DNA from: Vulcanimicrobiota bacterium
Lineage (GTDB): Bacteria > Vulcanimicrobiota > Vulcanimicrobiia > Vulcanimicrobiales > Vulcanimicrobiaceae
Length of the DNA stretch: 64,000 nt
Assembly (NCBI GenBank): GCA_028287565.1
Contig: JAQBPK010000054.1
Span: forward strand, 1 to 64,000
Direction: 5' to 3'
Part shown: positions 8,660 through 16,502 of the stretch, piece after piece
Layout: every line of letters begins with the position of its first letter
Numbering within the stretch: position 1 is the stretch's first letter
Translations under genes and position numbers: made by a program
The notes under the pieces: generated by a model
What the model saw: only the letters and a program-made list of their open reading frames with translations
Database searches by the model: none
Told to the model about the DNA's origin: nothing

Positions 8660-9262
8660 TTATCGAATCGCAGTTGGGTCGATTGTGTACCGGACTTCCG
8701 TTACCGTTCTTTGGTATTCGCTGGCGATCATCGCGTTTGCCAGGATTACGGTCATCGGCTTACTTAGATTGAGCTTCTTTGAATCAAAGCTCGCATGTAC
8801 GTGTTGCCAGAATCTGTCCGTCGGCGATGAATGATTAACCGAGTTTTTGACGGGTTGAATTATCTTTCCGTCCTGGCGTATGACGAGCCTCGCGCCGTCG
8901 TTTGCGGAAACTCGGTCACTGAAAATAAGCATGTCGAGGTCGAGGGTTCGCATGGCGATAGCTTCTTCGATCGCCTGAGGGTCCGGCTCGCGATATTGTG
9001 CGGCCGCTTCGGCACTGACAAAATAAAGCAACTCGAACGGGGTTTCAACCGTGAGGCTCGTGCCGACCGGCGCAGGCGCTTCCGCATCGGCTTTCGGAAG
9101 CCATTCGCCTCCAGCCGCATACGCAGCTGGTATTCCCTTCTGTTGCAGGCCAGCCACGACAGCGGCGCGCGCTGCTGCTGGCGAGAGCGGGATTTCCATT
9201 GCGGTCGCAACTCCGCCCGTCATCGCGATCGCGATGGCCACCGCCCACATCAGCCGATACAT
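8660..9262 (-). CDS. Exported protein of unknown function
   Basis: 200 aa with a Sec signal peptide (MYRLMWAVAIAIAMTGGVATAM). The mature part has no transmembrane helix and no recognised domain; it contains a helical stretch (AAARAAVVAGLQQKGIPAAY) and a mixed alpha/beta region ending with VTEVRYTIDPTAI. Start ATG with AGAGAGGGG upstream. It follows the repressor gene by about 210 bp on the same strand, suggesting a lysogenic-conversion gene expressed with the repressor. Confidence 0.6.
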   Translation of the reverse strand: MYRLMWAVAIAIAMTGGVATAMEIPLSPAAARAAVVAGLQQKGIPAAYAAGGEWLPKADAEAPAPVGTSLTVETPFELLYFVSAEAAAQYREPDPQAIEEAIAMRTLDLDMLIFSDRVSANDGARLVIRQDGKIIQPVKNSVNHSSPTDRFWQHVHASFDSKKLNLSKPMTVILANAMIASEYQRTVTEVRYTIDPTAIR

Positions 9263-9475
9263 AGAAACCCCTCTCTATCACAGATTGCCGCTGAACGCGC
9301 GCGACCGTTCAATGCCACCCTGGTGGTCATCAGCCGCGCGAATCTACGTTCGATCCCCGGCGGAAGCCGGGTTCGGCGCCGGGAGCCGGCGTCGTCATGG
9401 GATTCGCCGTGAGCGACAGAGACAATAGGTACAATGGGCTGCCGCTCTTCGAGGCGAATGCTGGAGGCGTGTCCT

Positions 9476-10246
9476 CTAAGGTGACGGAGCTGCACCGGGA
9501 CCCTCTCGTTCGAGCCGTCGTAGCGTTGCGGCAGCTGTCTTCAGAGATGGAGGAGCGTCGCCGCGACGCGCGAGGTCCTCAAGAGCTGGAACTAGCGCTT
9601 GCAACACCGCTTCGAATCGAGGTTGACGTTCGCCATTATCGGTTCGCTGGCGCGTCTGCTGCTGCGAATCTGTTAGCGCATCGGGATCCCGAAGGACCGC
9701 TCCCAGAAGAAGGTCTGGAAACGCCCCGATAAACGTCCCGCGCGACGGGCTGACGTCGAATAGCTTGGCGGCCGTCTCCGCGGCCTGTCGTTCGACGAGT
9801 TCCTTCTCTGCGGGATTTCCTTCGATGGTCGTTATCGCGGCTCGCACGGCTTCACTCGGCGTGCGTCGCTCGTTTACCGCGAACCGCATCATCTCCACAA
9901 AGCCTTCAAGGGCGGGCTGAATGTTCGGCCGGGCGTCAAACGCGTCGGCGACTCGCGCGCCGAAGTAGATTATCCGCGCGACCCCTTGCGGCGTCAGAGG
10001 CCGTACGTCGGTAATGGTCACCGCTCGGGAATCCTGGCGGCTCGGCTCGCGCTCGCCCGCAAGCTCCCATGGTGAGATGCCAAGCCGCTTACAGAGCCGG
10101 AGCGCGGCGTCGAGCTTCAGCGTTTGAGTGTCGCCGCGGCGCAGCTTCCGCACCGCTCCCTCTGTGAGGTCGAGTAGGCTAGCGACCTCAACGTCCCGCA
10201 GGTCGGATGTCAGGCGGTTGAAGCGATCGGTGAACGTCTCGGGCAC
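9476..10246 (-). CDS. Phage repressor-like HTH protein (CI-type position)
   Basis: 256 aa. The N-terminal HTH of XRE type (about 8-65) reads LRDVEVASLLDLTEGAVRKLRRGDTQTLKLDAALRLCKRLGIS. The remainder is helical with no visible S24/LexA Ser-Lys peptidase motif, so RecA-stimulated self-cleavage seems unlikely and induction must work in another way. It diverges from a small Cro-like HTH gene across 72 bp containing two inverted repeats, the classic lysis-lysogeny switch layout. GTG start (10244-10246). Confidence 0.8.
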   Translation of the reverse strand: MPETFTDRFNRLTSDLRDVEVASLLDLTEGAVRKLRRGDTQTLKLDAALRLCKRLGISPWELAGEREPSRQDSRAVTITDVRPLTPQGVARIIYFGARVADAFDARPNIQPALEGFVEMMRFAVNERRTPSEAVRAAITTIEGNPAEKELVERQAAETAAKLFDVSPSRGTFIGAFPDLLLGAVLRDPDALTDSQQQTRQRTDNGERQPRFEAVLQALVPALEDLARRGDAPPSLKTAAATLRRLEREGPGAAPSP

Positions 10247-10271
10247 GACTTTTAATATCCGTCCAAAAGTC
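10247..10271. promoter_or_regulatory. Inverted repeat next to the repressor start (operator candidate)
   Basis: GACTTTT (10247-10253) and AAAAGTC (10265-10271) form perfect 7-bp arms around an 11-bp centre, directly in front of the repressor GTG. Suited to autoregulation of the repressor. Confidence 0.5.
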
Positions 10272-10283
10272 CTTACTTAGGTC

Positions 10284-10312
10284 TTGACTTGCCGACCGTA
10301 CTTTGGTACGGT
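10284..10312 (+). promoter_or_regulatory. Cro-side promoter overlapped by a 16-bp palindromic operator
   Basis: TTGACT (10284-10289), a 17-bp spacer and TACGGT (10307-10312) form the promoter. CCGTAC-TTTG-GTACGG (10296-10311) covers the spacer and most of the -10. The palindrome has the same format as those flanking the peptide/TPR module (CGGCAC-TTTA-GTGCCG). The -10 ends 6 bases before the ATG at 10319, so the transcript is probably leaderless. Confidence 0.65.
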
Positions 10313-10318
10313 TCGCAC

Positions 10319-10546
10319 ATGGACGTCAGAGCGGCGCTGAAAGAAGCTGCCGAGCGCAATGGATGGTCCCCGACTCGCGTCGCCGCCGAGGTTGGCATGA
10401 GCGAGGCGGGCATTCGGAAGTTCTACGCTGGCGACAGCGCGACGCTCAAGAGCGACGCGCTCGTCGTACTGATGCGCGAACTCCCCGGCTTCGCTGAAAA
10501 GCTCGGCTTCGACCCTCGACCCGAGGCGAACGGTCATGCAGCCTAG
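10319..10546 (+). CDS. Small Cro-like HTH protein
   Basis: 75 aa, divergent from the repressor. The HTH spans most of the protein (AAERNGWSPTRVAAEVGMSE, then AGIRKFYAGDSATLKSDAL). The ATG at 10319 is preferred over the TTG at 10289, which lies in the promoter. As the first gene of the rightward early operon it occupies the cro position. Confidence 0.75.
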   Translation: MDVRAALKEAAERNGWSPTRVAAEVGMSEAGIRKFYAGDSATLKSDALVVLMRELPGFAEKLGFDPRPEANGHAA

Positions 10547-10892
10547 CGTACCAGCCCCCCGCGCCGAGCGACCGAAGCGCCGCCACGTCGCGACCGGCAA
10601 CGCGCCCGGCCCGTACTCGCCCGCAGTCGCGTCCGCCGAAGGCTACGTCGAAGCGCTCGCTGCCGTCCGGGCCGAGGCCGACGCGCTCGCGGAGTGGATC
10701 GGGATCCTGCGGCTCGTCGGCGAGCAGATCATCGCGCGGCGCCACCGGCTCGCGGAAGTCGTGATGCCGGAGGTGCAGCGCGGCTATCGCGCCGCCGAGG
10801 CCGTCGTCGACCTGGAGCGCGCGCGCCGTGCTCGCCGCCGCATCGTCGCGAATCCGCGCGTGCTCGCGCTGACGGATCGGAGCGCGGCATGA
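10536..10892 (+). CDS. Early phage protein, coiled-coil-like, unknown
   Basis: 118 aa, overlapping the Cro-like gene by 11 bp and the next gene by 4 bp. Pro/Arg-rich N-terminus, then a long Ala/Glu/Arg helix (about 35-105, EALAAVRAEADALAEWIGIL). No family recognised. Its place between two DNA-binding proteins suggests a regulatory or early role. Confidence 0.55.
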   Translation: MQPSVPAPRAERPKRRHVATGNAPGPYSPAVASAEGYVEALAAVRAEADALAEWIGILRLVGEQIIARRHRLAEVVMPEVQRGYRAAEAVVDLERARRARRRIVANPRVLALTDRSAA

Positions 10893-11086
10893 GCGAGATG
10901 CTGACGCGCAAAGAGGTCGCGGCTCGGCTGGGCGTCTCGACGCGCACCGTGCAGAATTACGTCGCAAAGAAGAAGCTGCGCGAGCGCCGGCTGCCGTCGG
11001 GTCGCGGCGCGCGCTCCACGCCGCGCTATGCGGCGACCGACGTTGCGGCGTTCGTCGCGTCCGGCTACTCGGCGGGACTTCGGTGA
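10889..11086 (+). CDS. Excisionase/MerR-type small HTH protein
   Basis: 65 aa with a winged-helix HTH of the MerR/Xis (helix_turn_helix_17) class: MLTRKEVAARLGVSTRTVQN, then YVAKKKLRERRLPSG and a final ATDVAAFV. The ATG at 10889 overlaps the previous TGA. A directionality factor for the integrase or an early regulator fits; Xis is my preference because no other excisionase candidate is visible near the integrase. Confidence 0.65.
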   Translation: MSEMLTRKEVAARLGVSTRTVQNYVAKKKLRERRLPSGRGARSTPRYAATDVAAFVASGYSAGLR

Positions 11087-11217
11087 GCGCGCACGCGACG
11101 GAGTGCGTCGGCGCGATCGAGCTCGGCGTCGAGGCCGAGCCGCTGGTGGACGTCCTGATCGAGGTCGAGGCCCGTAACGCAGCCGCGCGCGAGCGCGAGA
11201 TCACACAGACCGCATAA
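11083..11217 (+). CDS. Very small acidic protein, unknown
   Basis: 44 aa from a GTG overlapping the previous TGA; acidic, with a helix VLIEVEARNAAAREREI. Supported mainly by the overlap pattern used throughout this operon. Confidence 0.4.
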   Translation: MSAHATECVGAIELGVEAEPLVDVLIEVEARNAAAREREITQTA

Positions 11218-11268
11218 AAAGCCGCGGCCGACGTTCGCTGAAACGCCGGCCGCCAGAGGAACCGCGTG

Positions 11269-11493
11269 ATGATTCCTTCCAACTCAGTCTACCGCACCCC
11301 GTCAACTCCAAAGCGCGACCGCTGCGACTTCTGCGCGCACGCGACGGAAGACCTCGTCGCTGACGTGCTGGAGCGCGAGCGCCGACCGATCTCCGTCCGC
11401 ATCTGCGTTGACGAAGTCAGTTGTGCGCGCCGCTGCCGCGAGCGCCGCGGTCGCGGTCCGACGACGCCGGGCGGCGTTGCAGTGGCCGCGTGA
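11269..11493 (+). CDS. Small Cys-containing early protein
   Basis: 74 aa with a possible metal site RCDFCAHATEDL plus two later Cys (ICVDEVSCARRC). AGAGGAA lies upstream of the GTGATG start. The C-terminal part is Gly/Arg rich. Overlaps the next ATG by one base. Function unknown. Confidence 0.45.
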   Translation: MIPSNSVYRTPSTPKRDRCDFCAHATEDLVADVLERERRPISVRICVDEVSCARRCRERRGRGPTTPGGVAVAA

Positions 11494-11651
11494 TGGCGAC
11501 GAAGAAGAAGTGCGCCGATTGCGGCCGCGTCGGCAAGCAAGTCGTCGCGCGCGACTCCAACACCACGGCCTCGAAGCTCGGTGGTCGCCGCTGCGTGTGC
11601 CGCCACGGATGCGGCAAGACGAAGGCTGACGCCCGCAAGGCGAAATCGTGA
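11493..11651 (+). CDS. Small zinc-ribbon protein
   Basis: 52 aa with Cys pairs KKCADCGRVGK and CVCRHGCGK, a treble-clef/zinc-ribbon pattern, and a Lys-rich tail. Overlaps neighbours by one base on each side. Probably binds nucleic acid; no specific role. Confidence 0.5.
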   Translation: MATKKKCADCGRVGKQVVARDSNTTASKLGGRRCVCRHGCGKTKADARKAKS

Positions 11652-11932
11652 TGGCGACCATTCTCGCCTTCCGCCCCGCCGCGCCGTCCTTCTCGCCGAT
11701 CTCGCTCATTCGCGTTTCCGTCGGCGGTCGCGTTCACCGTGCATCGCTCGCGTCGTGGCGCAAGTACCGGGTCGAGCGTGCGTTGCGCTCCGACGCGCGG
11801 CTCGTCACCGTCTGCGTGAACCGGCTCAACGATCCTACCGTGACGCTCGCGAGCGCGACGTGCGCGTTCTGCGTCAACGCGACGGTGCAAGACGACGTGA
11901 CGGAGCAGTTCGTCGCGGAGGCGTGCCTGTGA
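11651..11932 (+). CDS. Hypothetical early protein
   Basis: 93 aa, mixed beta/alpha, basic in the middle (RVHRASLASWRKYRVERALR), with CAFC and a final Cys near the C-terminus. ATG overlaps the previous TGA. No family recognised. Confidence 0.45.
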   Translation: MATILAFRPAAPSFSPISLIRVSVGGRVHRASLASWRKYRVERALRSDARLVTVCVNRLNDPTVTLASATCAFCVNATVQDDVTEQFVAEACL

Positions 11933-12234
11933 TGTGGTTCATGTGGCTTTCTATCGGCGCTCAGGGCGCGCAAGCGATCGTCTGGGCGTGCGCGCGATGC
12001 TCGCGTCGCGAGACCGTGTTGCACGACTCGGCTATGGCCTCTCATGCGCAATCTCCATTGCGTTCGACGTCGTCATCGCGGCTTTCTAGATACACGCGTC
12101 GGCGGGTGCGCGGTGATGGCCCGACCGCCTCAGATTCCGTTTGCCGCGCGCGTCTCATCGCCGTGGCGAAACGGCGAGCACGGCACGTTTTTGTTCTGGG
12201 ATCAGCAGGGCTCCGCCATCGTGATGTTCGGTGA
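11932..12234 (+). CDS. Uncertain small protein overlapping the next gene
   Basis: The ATG overlaps the previous stop, and the first 35 residues look coding (MWFMWLSIGAQGAQAIVW, then ACARC). After about residue 45 the sequence turns Arg/Ser rich and overlaps the better-supported gene at 12116 in another frame. The genuine product may be shorter, or the gene may carry a frameshift. Confidence 0.3.
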   Translation: MWFMWLSIGAQGAQAIVWACARCSRRETVLHDSAMASHAQSPLRSTSSSRLSRYTRRRVRGDGPTASDSVCRARLIAVAKRRARHVFVLGSAGLRHRDVR

Positions 12235-12421
12235 ATCCGGCCTCGGACTCGGCGGCATTCAAGCTATGGCGGCGTCGGACGTGAGCCTCGTGGCGCGCGC
12301 CGTCTATCTCGACACTGACGATCAGGTCGCGCTCGAAGCCGTGCTCCGCGTTCACGCCGGCGCGCACGCCGCTCGCATCGCGGGCATTCTGGCGCGGTCG
12401 CGCGGTGAGGTGCCGGCGTGA
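12116..12421 (+). CDS. Hypothetical early protein
   Basis: 101 aa starting MARPPQIPFAARVSSPWRN. A compact beta-rich N-terminal half (GTFLFWDQQGSAIVMFGESG) is followed by an alpha-helical C-terminus. The next gene starts at a GTG overlapping its stop. Unknown function. Confidence 0.55.
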   Translation: MARPPQIPFAARVSSPWRNGEHGTFLFWDQQGSAIVMFGESGLGLGGIQAMAASDVSLVARAVYLDTDDQVALEAVLRVHAGAHAARIAGILARSRGEVPA

Positions 12422-12834
12422 ACGCCGAGATGCTCGACGCCGCTGTCGCTGGCGCGAAAGAGGACGACCTCCGCAACGCGCGCGACACCGCGGCTAGTCG
12501 CGTTGGCTTTTTCCAGACCGAACTCGGGGCGCTAGATCGCCACGATCCGCGACGGCCGGATGCGAAGCGAGCATGGCTGGCGGCGACCGAGGACCTGCGG
12601 ACCGCAAATCGCGCGCTTCGGGACTTCCAGCGTAAGCGTCGGCGCAGCGGCGATATCGAGGCCGTATCAGCAGTCCGCGCGGTGCGCGAGATGCGAGAGA
12701 CGGTAGGCGTCGTCACGGGCTACGTCGCGGACGCGCTCGACCTACTTGCCCGCTGGCGCGGGGATAGCCTACCGTCGTCACCCGAGGACTGCCTGCGCGA
12801 ACTCGCAGAAGCGCTCGGCGAGGGTGAAGAGTGA
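12418..12834 (+). CDS. Helical early protein, unknown
   Basis: 138 aa, mostly charged helices (DDLRNARDTAASRVGFFQTE and a later LRTANRALRDFQRKRRR), possibly coiled coil. GTG overlaps the previous stop and its own stop overlaps the next ATG. No family recognised. Confidence 0.5.
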   Translation: MNAEMLDAAVAGAKEDDLRNARDTAASRVGFFQTELGALDRHDPRRPDAKRAWLAATEDLRTANRALRDFQRKRRRSGDIEAVSAVRAVREMRETVGVVTGYVADALDLLARWRGDSLPSSPEDCLRELAEALGEGEE

Positions 12835-13178
12835 TGCACGACGCGCTCGCCGTCATCGCGGACTACAACGAAGCCAAAGCCCGCGACTACGTCCCCTCGC
12901 GCCCACGCGCGCCGCATCCCGGCTGCACCGTCACGCTGACGGACGAGCACCGTGCGGCCCTCCGCGCCGCGCTGACCGCGGAGGCAAACGCGTTCATCCG
13001 CGAGCGCGACATTTCGAACGTCGTGCACGCCGGTCGCCTCGCGGCGCTGGCTGCGCAGCTTTACGTCGGAAACGTGCTGGCCATCGAAGGCGGGGACTAC
13101 CATCGCGCGCTCGGCGTCGCGGCCAAGGTTCCGGGCGTGCGCGAGATCATCGTGGCGGCGGGCGAGGTGGCGGCGTGA
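12831..13178 (+). CDS. Hypothetical early protein
   Basis: 115 aa. The conserved-looking block AHPGCTV-like segment and a helical region (TDEHRAALRAALTAEANAFI) suggest a folded alpha protein. Coupled on both sides by 4-bp overlaps. Unknown. Confidence 0.5.
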   Translation: MMHDALAVIADYNEAKARDYVPSRPRAPHPGCTVTLTDEHRAALRAALTAEANAFIRERDISNVVHAGRLAALAAQLYVGNVLAIEGGDYHRALGVAAKVPGVREIIVAAGEVAA

Positions 13179-13573
13179 GCAGCCCGACGATCGTCGAACA
13201 GTTGCGGTCCGTCGCTGATAGTCGCTACGGGCGCTCGCTGCTGACGTCCGGTGACCGCACGTTTGCCGATGTCGCGAGCGAAGCCGCGGCGCTGCTGGAA
13301 ATCGACGCGCGGCACCCGGCCGAAACGCTGTTTGCCTCGAACGCATTCTACAGCGGCTCGACGGTTATCGACCGCCTTCGTGCCCACGCGCGCGCCGGTC
13401 GCGCTCTATACGGGTTCGACGTCGTCGAAATCGCCACCGTTCACACCGCCGACGAAGCGAACGCGCTGCTGGCGGTCGGCTGGGTGCTGCTGGGCCACGC
13501 GGCGCATGTCGGCGCGGCGCCGGATTTCCACCTTGGGCGGCCGAGCAGCGCGGCGGAGCGGGTGATAGCGTGA
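13175..13573 (+). CDS. Hypothetical early protein
   Basis: 132 aa from GTG (SSPTIVEQLRSVADSRYGRS). Helical N-terminus, then mixed alpha/beta with a His-rich middle. Both ends overlap neighbours by 4 bp. No recognised domain. Confidence 0.5.
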   Translation: MSSPTIVEQLRSVADSRYGRSLLTSGDRTFADVASEAAALLEIDARHPAETLFASNAFYSGSTVIDRLRAHARAGRALYGFDVVEIATVHTADEANALLAVGWVLLGHAAHVGAAPDFHLGRPSSAAERVIA

Positions 13574-14121
13574 ACGCATCCGAGTTCCGACGGATCATCG
13601 AATGGTCGCCGGCGTATGATTTCCGCACCGAGGGCGCGGGTATTCACGGCGTCGAGATTCGCTTCGTGCTCGTCGGACCGCAGGCGGCGATTCAGTTCCT
13701 GCTCTCGACGAATTGGCAGACGAGCGGCGTGCGTGCGAAGTACGCGGCTGGGCGGTATCCACGCAATGACGGCAAGCTCACAGACGGTCACATGCGCAAC
13801 GAGCGCGGGCTCTACTGCGCGTTTAAGCCGTCGCCGGCAGACATCGGCTACCACGCTCGCGAGAAGCAGTACGACAGCCAGACCGCGCAGGACGACTGTC
13901 CATATCTTGACGGCGCACCCTGCTACTACGACGGCTCAGGGCTACGCGCGCGGCATTTCTTCGACGCGCTCACGGACAAGGGCGACGAAGCCCTCTGGAC
14001 GGCGCTACGTGAGGAGTACGACGCGCGCTTCGTCGTCGGCGTCCCGGCGACCGTGGAGAGCGCGAACTTCGGCGAGCTTCTAGATGCGGTCGGCACGGCC
14101 ATCGGTGAGGGCCCGTCATGA
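13570..14121 (+). CDS. Conserved-looking phage protein, unknown
   Basis: 183 aa with well-defined blocks typical of a globular enzyme or binding protein: IEWSPAYDFRTEGAGIHGVE, LSTNWQTSGVRAKYAAG, CPYLDGAPCYYDGSGLRA. The paired Cys and many aromatic residues set it apart from its small neighbours. Similar proteins are seen in actinophage-like genomes, but I cannot give a function. Confidence 0.6.
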   Translation: MNASEFRRIIEWSPAYDFRTEGAGIHGVEIRFVLVGPQAAIQFLLSTNWQTSGVRAKYAAGRYPRNDGKLTDGHMRNERGLYCAFKPSPADIGYHAREKQYDSQTAQDDCPYLDGAPCYYDGSGLRARHFFDALTDKGDEALWTALREEYDARFVVGVPATVESANFGELLDAVGTAIGEGPS

Positions 14122-14309
14122 CCATCGAGCACGCCCTCGTCGAAGCCGGGGTGCCCGAGGAGGTCGCGGCGACGATCCAGCGCGGTTTCGACGCGCAGGA
14201 GGCTCCGCCGGCGGCGTACTTGCTGCGGCTGGCGGATCGGATCGAACGCGCGAGCGATGCGTTGGTGCCGGTGACGGCTTGTGGGCGGCGGAGCGGGGTG
14301 CGAGCGTGA
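14118..14309 (+). CDS. Small helical protein, unknown
   Basis: 63 aa, acidic N-terminal helices (EHALVEAGVPEEVAATIQRG). ATG overlaps the previous stop. Nothing more can be said. Confidence 0.45.
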   Translation: MTIEHALVEAGVPEEVAATIQRGFDAQEAPPAAYLLRLADRIERASDALVPVTACGRRSGVRA

Positions 14310-14563
14310 GGTATCAGCTTGGCGGCCGGATCGTCGAGGGCAACGATCTCCCGGGCCTCTTCGACGACGGACGCAATGAATGGCGCGCGAACATACGGCG
14401 GGAGATTGCGTGGCGCTGGACGGCTGAATCGGCTGCGCGGCGACGCGAGGCTTTCGGCGATGAACCTCTGCGCGCGTTCGGCCACGTCGGCACGAACGTC
14501 GAGATGCCGCCGGCGGTGCCCGAGAGCCGAATGCTGCGGCCCGCGATCGCAGGTGTCGCGTGA
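14306..14563 (+). CDS. Small protein upstream of the exonuclease gene
   Basis: 85 aa from a GTG overlapping the previous stop (RYQLGGRIVEGNDLPGLF). Amphipathic central helix (EWRANIRREIAWRWTAESAA). Coupled to the YqaJ exonuclease gene by a GTGA overlap; possibly a recombination accessory protein. Confidence 0.45.
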   Translation: MRYQLGGRIVEGNDLPGLFDDGRNEWRANIRREIAWRWTAESAARRREAFGDEPLRAFGHVGTNVEMPPAVPESRMLRPAIAGVA

Positions 14564-15573
14564 GCGCGGCGGTGGAGCGCGTCCTCGCGCCGGCGGAAGA
14601 CCCGGCCGTTCGCGCGACGGGTCTCGGCGGTACCGACATGGCGGTTCTCGCGGGGTTCGGCTACGGCGACCGCACGAACCTCGCACTTTGGGAAGAGAAG
14701 CTGGGCCTGCGCGAGCCGGAGGATCCCGGCGAGCCCGCGTTTTGGGGCAAGCGCCTTGAAGGCGAAGTCGCGACGGTTACGGCTGAGCGGCTTGGCGTGA
14801 AGATCGCGCGCGTCAACAGCACGATCCGGCACCCGCAGCACGAGTTTCTCTTCGCCCACATCGACCGGCGGATCGTTACGTCCTCGATCGAAGGCGAGAC
14901 GCTGGCGCGCATGCGTCACGTGCTGGGCGCGCTCGATGGCGGCCGGTGGGCCGGCCCCGGGCGCTGGCTGCTCGAAATCAAGGCGGTGAATCCGTTTGTC
15001 GCGCGCGAGTCGTGGGGGGCGGATTGGGAAGAGTTGCCGCCGCGCGTGCTCGTGCAAGTGCAGCACTACCTTCGGCTGACCGGTTACGACGGCGCGATCG
15101 TCGCCGTGCTGATCGGCGGACAGGAGTTGCGGCTGTATTTTGTGCCGCGAGATCGCGACATGGGCGAGGACCTCGTGAAACTTGGCGTCCACTTCTGGAC
15201 CCAGCACGTCCTCACACGCGTTCCGCCGGCGATCACGACGTACGCGGACGCGAAACGGCTTTTCCCACAGCATGTCGGCATGCCGATCGCGGCGACCGAG
15301 GCTATCGCGGCGACCACCGCGCTCTACGCCGAACTGAAAGCGCGCGAGAAACAGCTTGCCGGCGAGATCGACAAGACGCAGGCCGAGATCGCGGCATTTC
15401 TCGGCGAGCACGAAACGCTGACCGTCTACAACGATCCCGTCCTCACGTGGCGCACGCAGACCCAGCGCCGCCTTAATGAGGCGGCCTTAAAGGCCGAGCG
15501 CCCCGACCTCTACGCGCAGTATTTGCGCGAGTCGACCATCCGCGTCATGCGGCTGAAAGGAAACGCGAAATGA
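14560..15573 (+). CDS. YqaJ/lambda-exonuclease family recombination nuclease
   Basis: 5'-3' exonuclease expected to work with the neighbouring annealing protein in phage homologous recombination. 337 aa. Restriction-endonuclease-like core motifs: GLGGTDMAVLAGFG near the N-terminus, then FWGKRLEGEVA (active-site Glu), WLLEIKAVN (metal-binding E-x-K) and PRVLVQVQHYLRLTGYDGA. A C-terminal helix pair (ELKAREKQLAGEIDKTQAE) is a probable coiled coil. GTG overlapping the previous stop; the next gene begins at an ATGA overlap. Confidence 0.88.
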   Translation: MSAAVERVLAPAEDPAVRATGLGGTDMAVLAGFGYGDRTNLALWEEKLGLREPEDPGEPAFWGKRLEGEVATVTAERLGVKIARVNSTIRHPQHEFLFAHIDRRIVTSSIEGETLARMRHVLGALDGGRWAGPGRWLLEIKAVNPFVARESWGADWEELPPRVLVQVQHYLRLTGYDGAIVAVLIGGQELRLYFVPRDRDMGEDLVKLGVHFWTQHVLTRVPPAITTYADAKRLFPQHVGMPIAATEAIAATTALYAELKAREKQLAGEIDKTQAEIAAFLGEHETLTVYNDPVLTWRTQTQRRLNEAALKAERPDLYAQYLRESTIRVMRLKGNAK

Positions 15574-16502
15574 CCGCTATTGCACGGCGCGATGGGGGCG
15601 CGGTCGCGACGAACGCGCCACCCCGTTCGCTCGCCGAGCGCTTGGGCTACGAGCATGAGACGCTCGAGTTCATCCGCCAAGAGATCGCGCAGGGCGCTCC
15701 CGATCCGCAGCTGGAGTACTTCTTGCGCCTGTGCCAGGCGCGCGGGCTTGATCCGACCGCGCGTGAGATTTACTACATTCGGCGGAACACGCGCGACGGC
15801 CCGAAGTGGACCGCGCAGATCGGGATCGACGGTTATCGCTCGATGGCCGAGCGGACCGGGCTCTACGACGGCCAGGACGCAGCATCGTACACGTTCGGCG
15901 AGGACGGGAAGCTGGAGTCGGCCACTGTCGTCGTCTACCGCAAGGGATCGCAGCGCGGTGTACCCGGCACGGCGTTTTTCAACGAATACGTCCAGCGCGA
16001 CCGCGACGGGTCGGTCACCGACATGTGGAAGCGCATGCCAAAGAACCAGCTCGCGAAATGCGCCGAGGCGCTCGCGCTCCGTAAAGCCTTCCCGCGCAAC
16101 CTTGGAGGCATTCATACCCGCGAGGAAATGGCTCAGGCGGACAACATCGTCGACGTCACACCGACCCGCACGCTCCCCGACGCTGCGACGCGTGCCGGTC
16201 GCGTGAAGGGCGCGATCGCACAGCAGGTTCAAGAGATCGAGCAACCGACGCACATCGATGAGACCGTGCCTGGGCCCGAGGAGCGGGACTTCTCTAAAAT
16301 GGCGGCCGACGAGATTAGCGGTCTCGTGGCGGACGAAGCACGGCTACGCGGGATTGCGCCGTCCGAGCTCGGCGCGCTGGTGAAGAAGCACGGCGGCAAG
16401 CTAACTCGCGCATCCGCGCCGGCTATCGTTGCGGAGATCTGCGCGCACCCGATCGTCGAAATCGACGAGGGCGGCGAGGAGCAGGAATTCGGCTTCTCGT
16501 GA
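15570..16502 (+). CDS. Phage single-strand annealing protein, Bet/RecT type
   Basis: Anneals complementary single strands left by the exonuclease. 310 aa. Bet-type core: LEYFLRLCQARGLDPTAREI, WTAQIGIDGYRSMAERTG, VVYRKGS, MPKNQLAKCAEALALRKAFP. The C-terminal 100 residues are a less conserved acidic tail, likely for partner or SSB contact. The exonuclease-annealase pair in one overlapping operon is a lambda Red-like module. Confidence 0.9.
   Translation: MTAIARRDGGAVATNAPPRSLAERLGYEHETLEFIRQEIAQGAPDPQLEYFLRLCQARGLDPTAREIYYIRRNTRDGPKWTAQIGIDGYRSMAERTGLYDGQDAASYTFGEDGKLESATVVVYRKGSQRGVPGTAFFNEYVQRDRDGSVTDMWKRMPKNQLAKCAEALALRKAFPRNLGGIHTREEMAQADNIVDVTPTRTLPDAATRAGRVKGAIAQQVQEIEQPTHIDETVPGPEERDFSKMAADEISGLVADEARLRGIAPSELGALVKKHGGKLTRASAPAIVAEICAHPIVEIDEGGEEQEFGFS

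Noticed and set aside
9397-9732. 111-codon plus-strand frame over the repressor 3' end
   Set aside because: Lies antisense to the repressor gene, whose HTH and position are convincing; no ribosome site of note.
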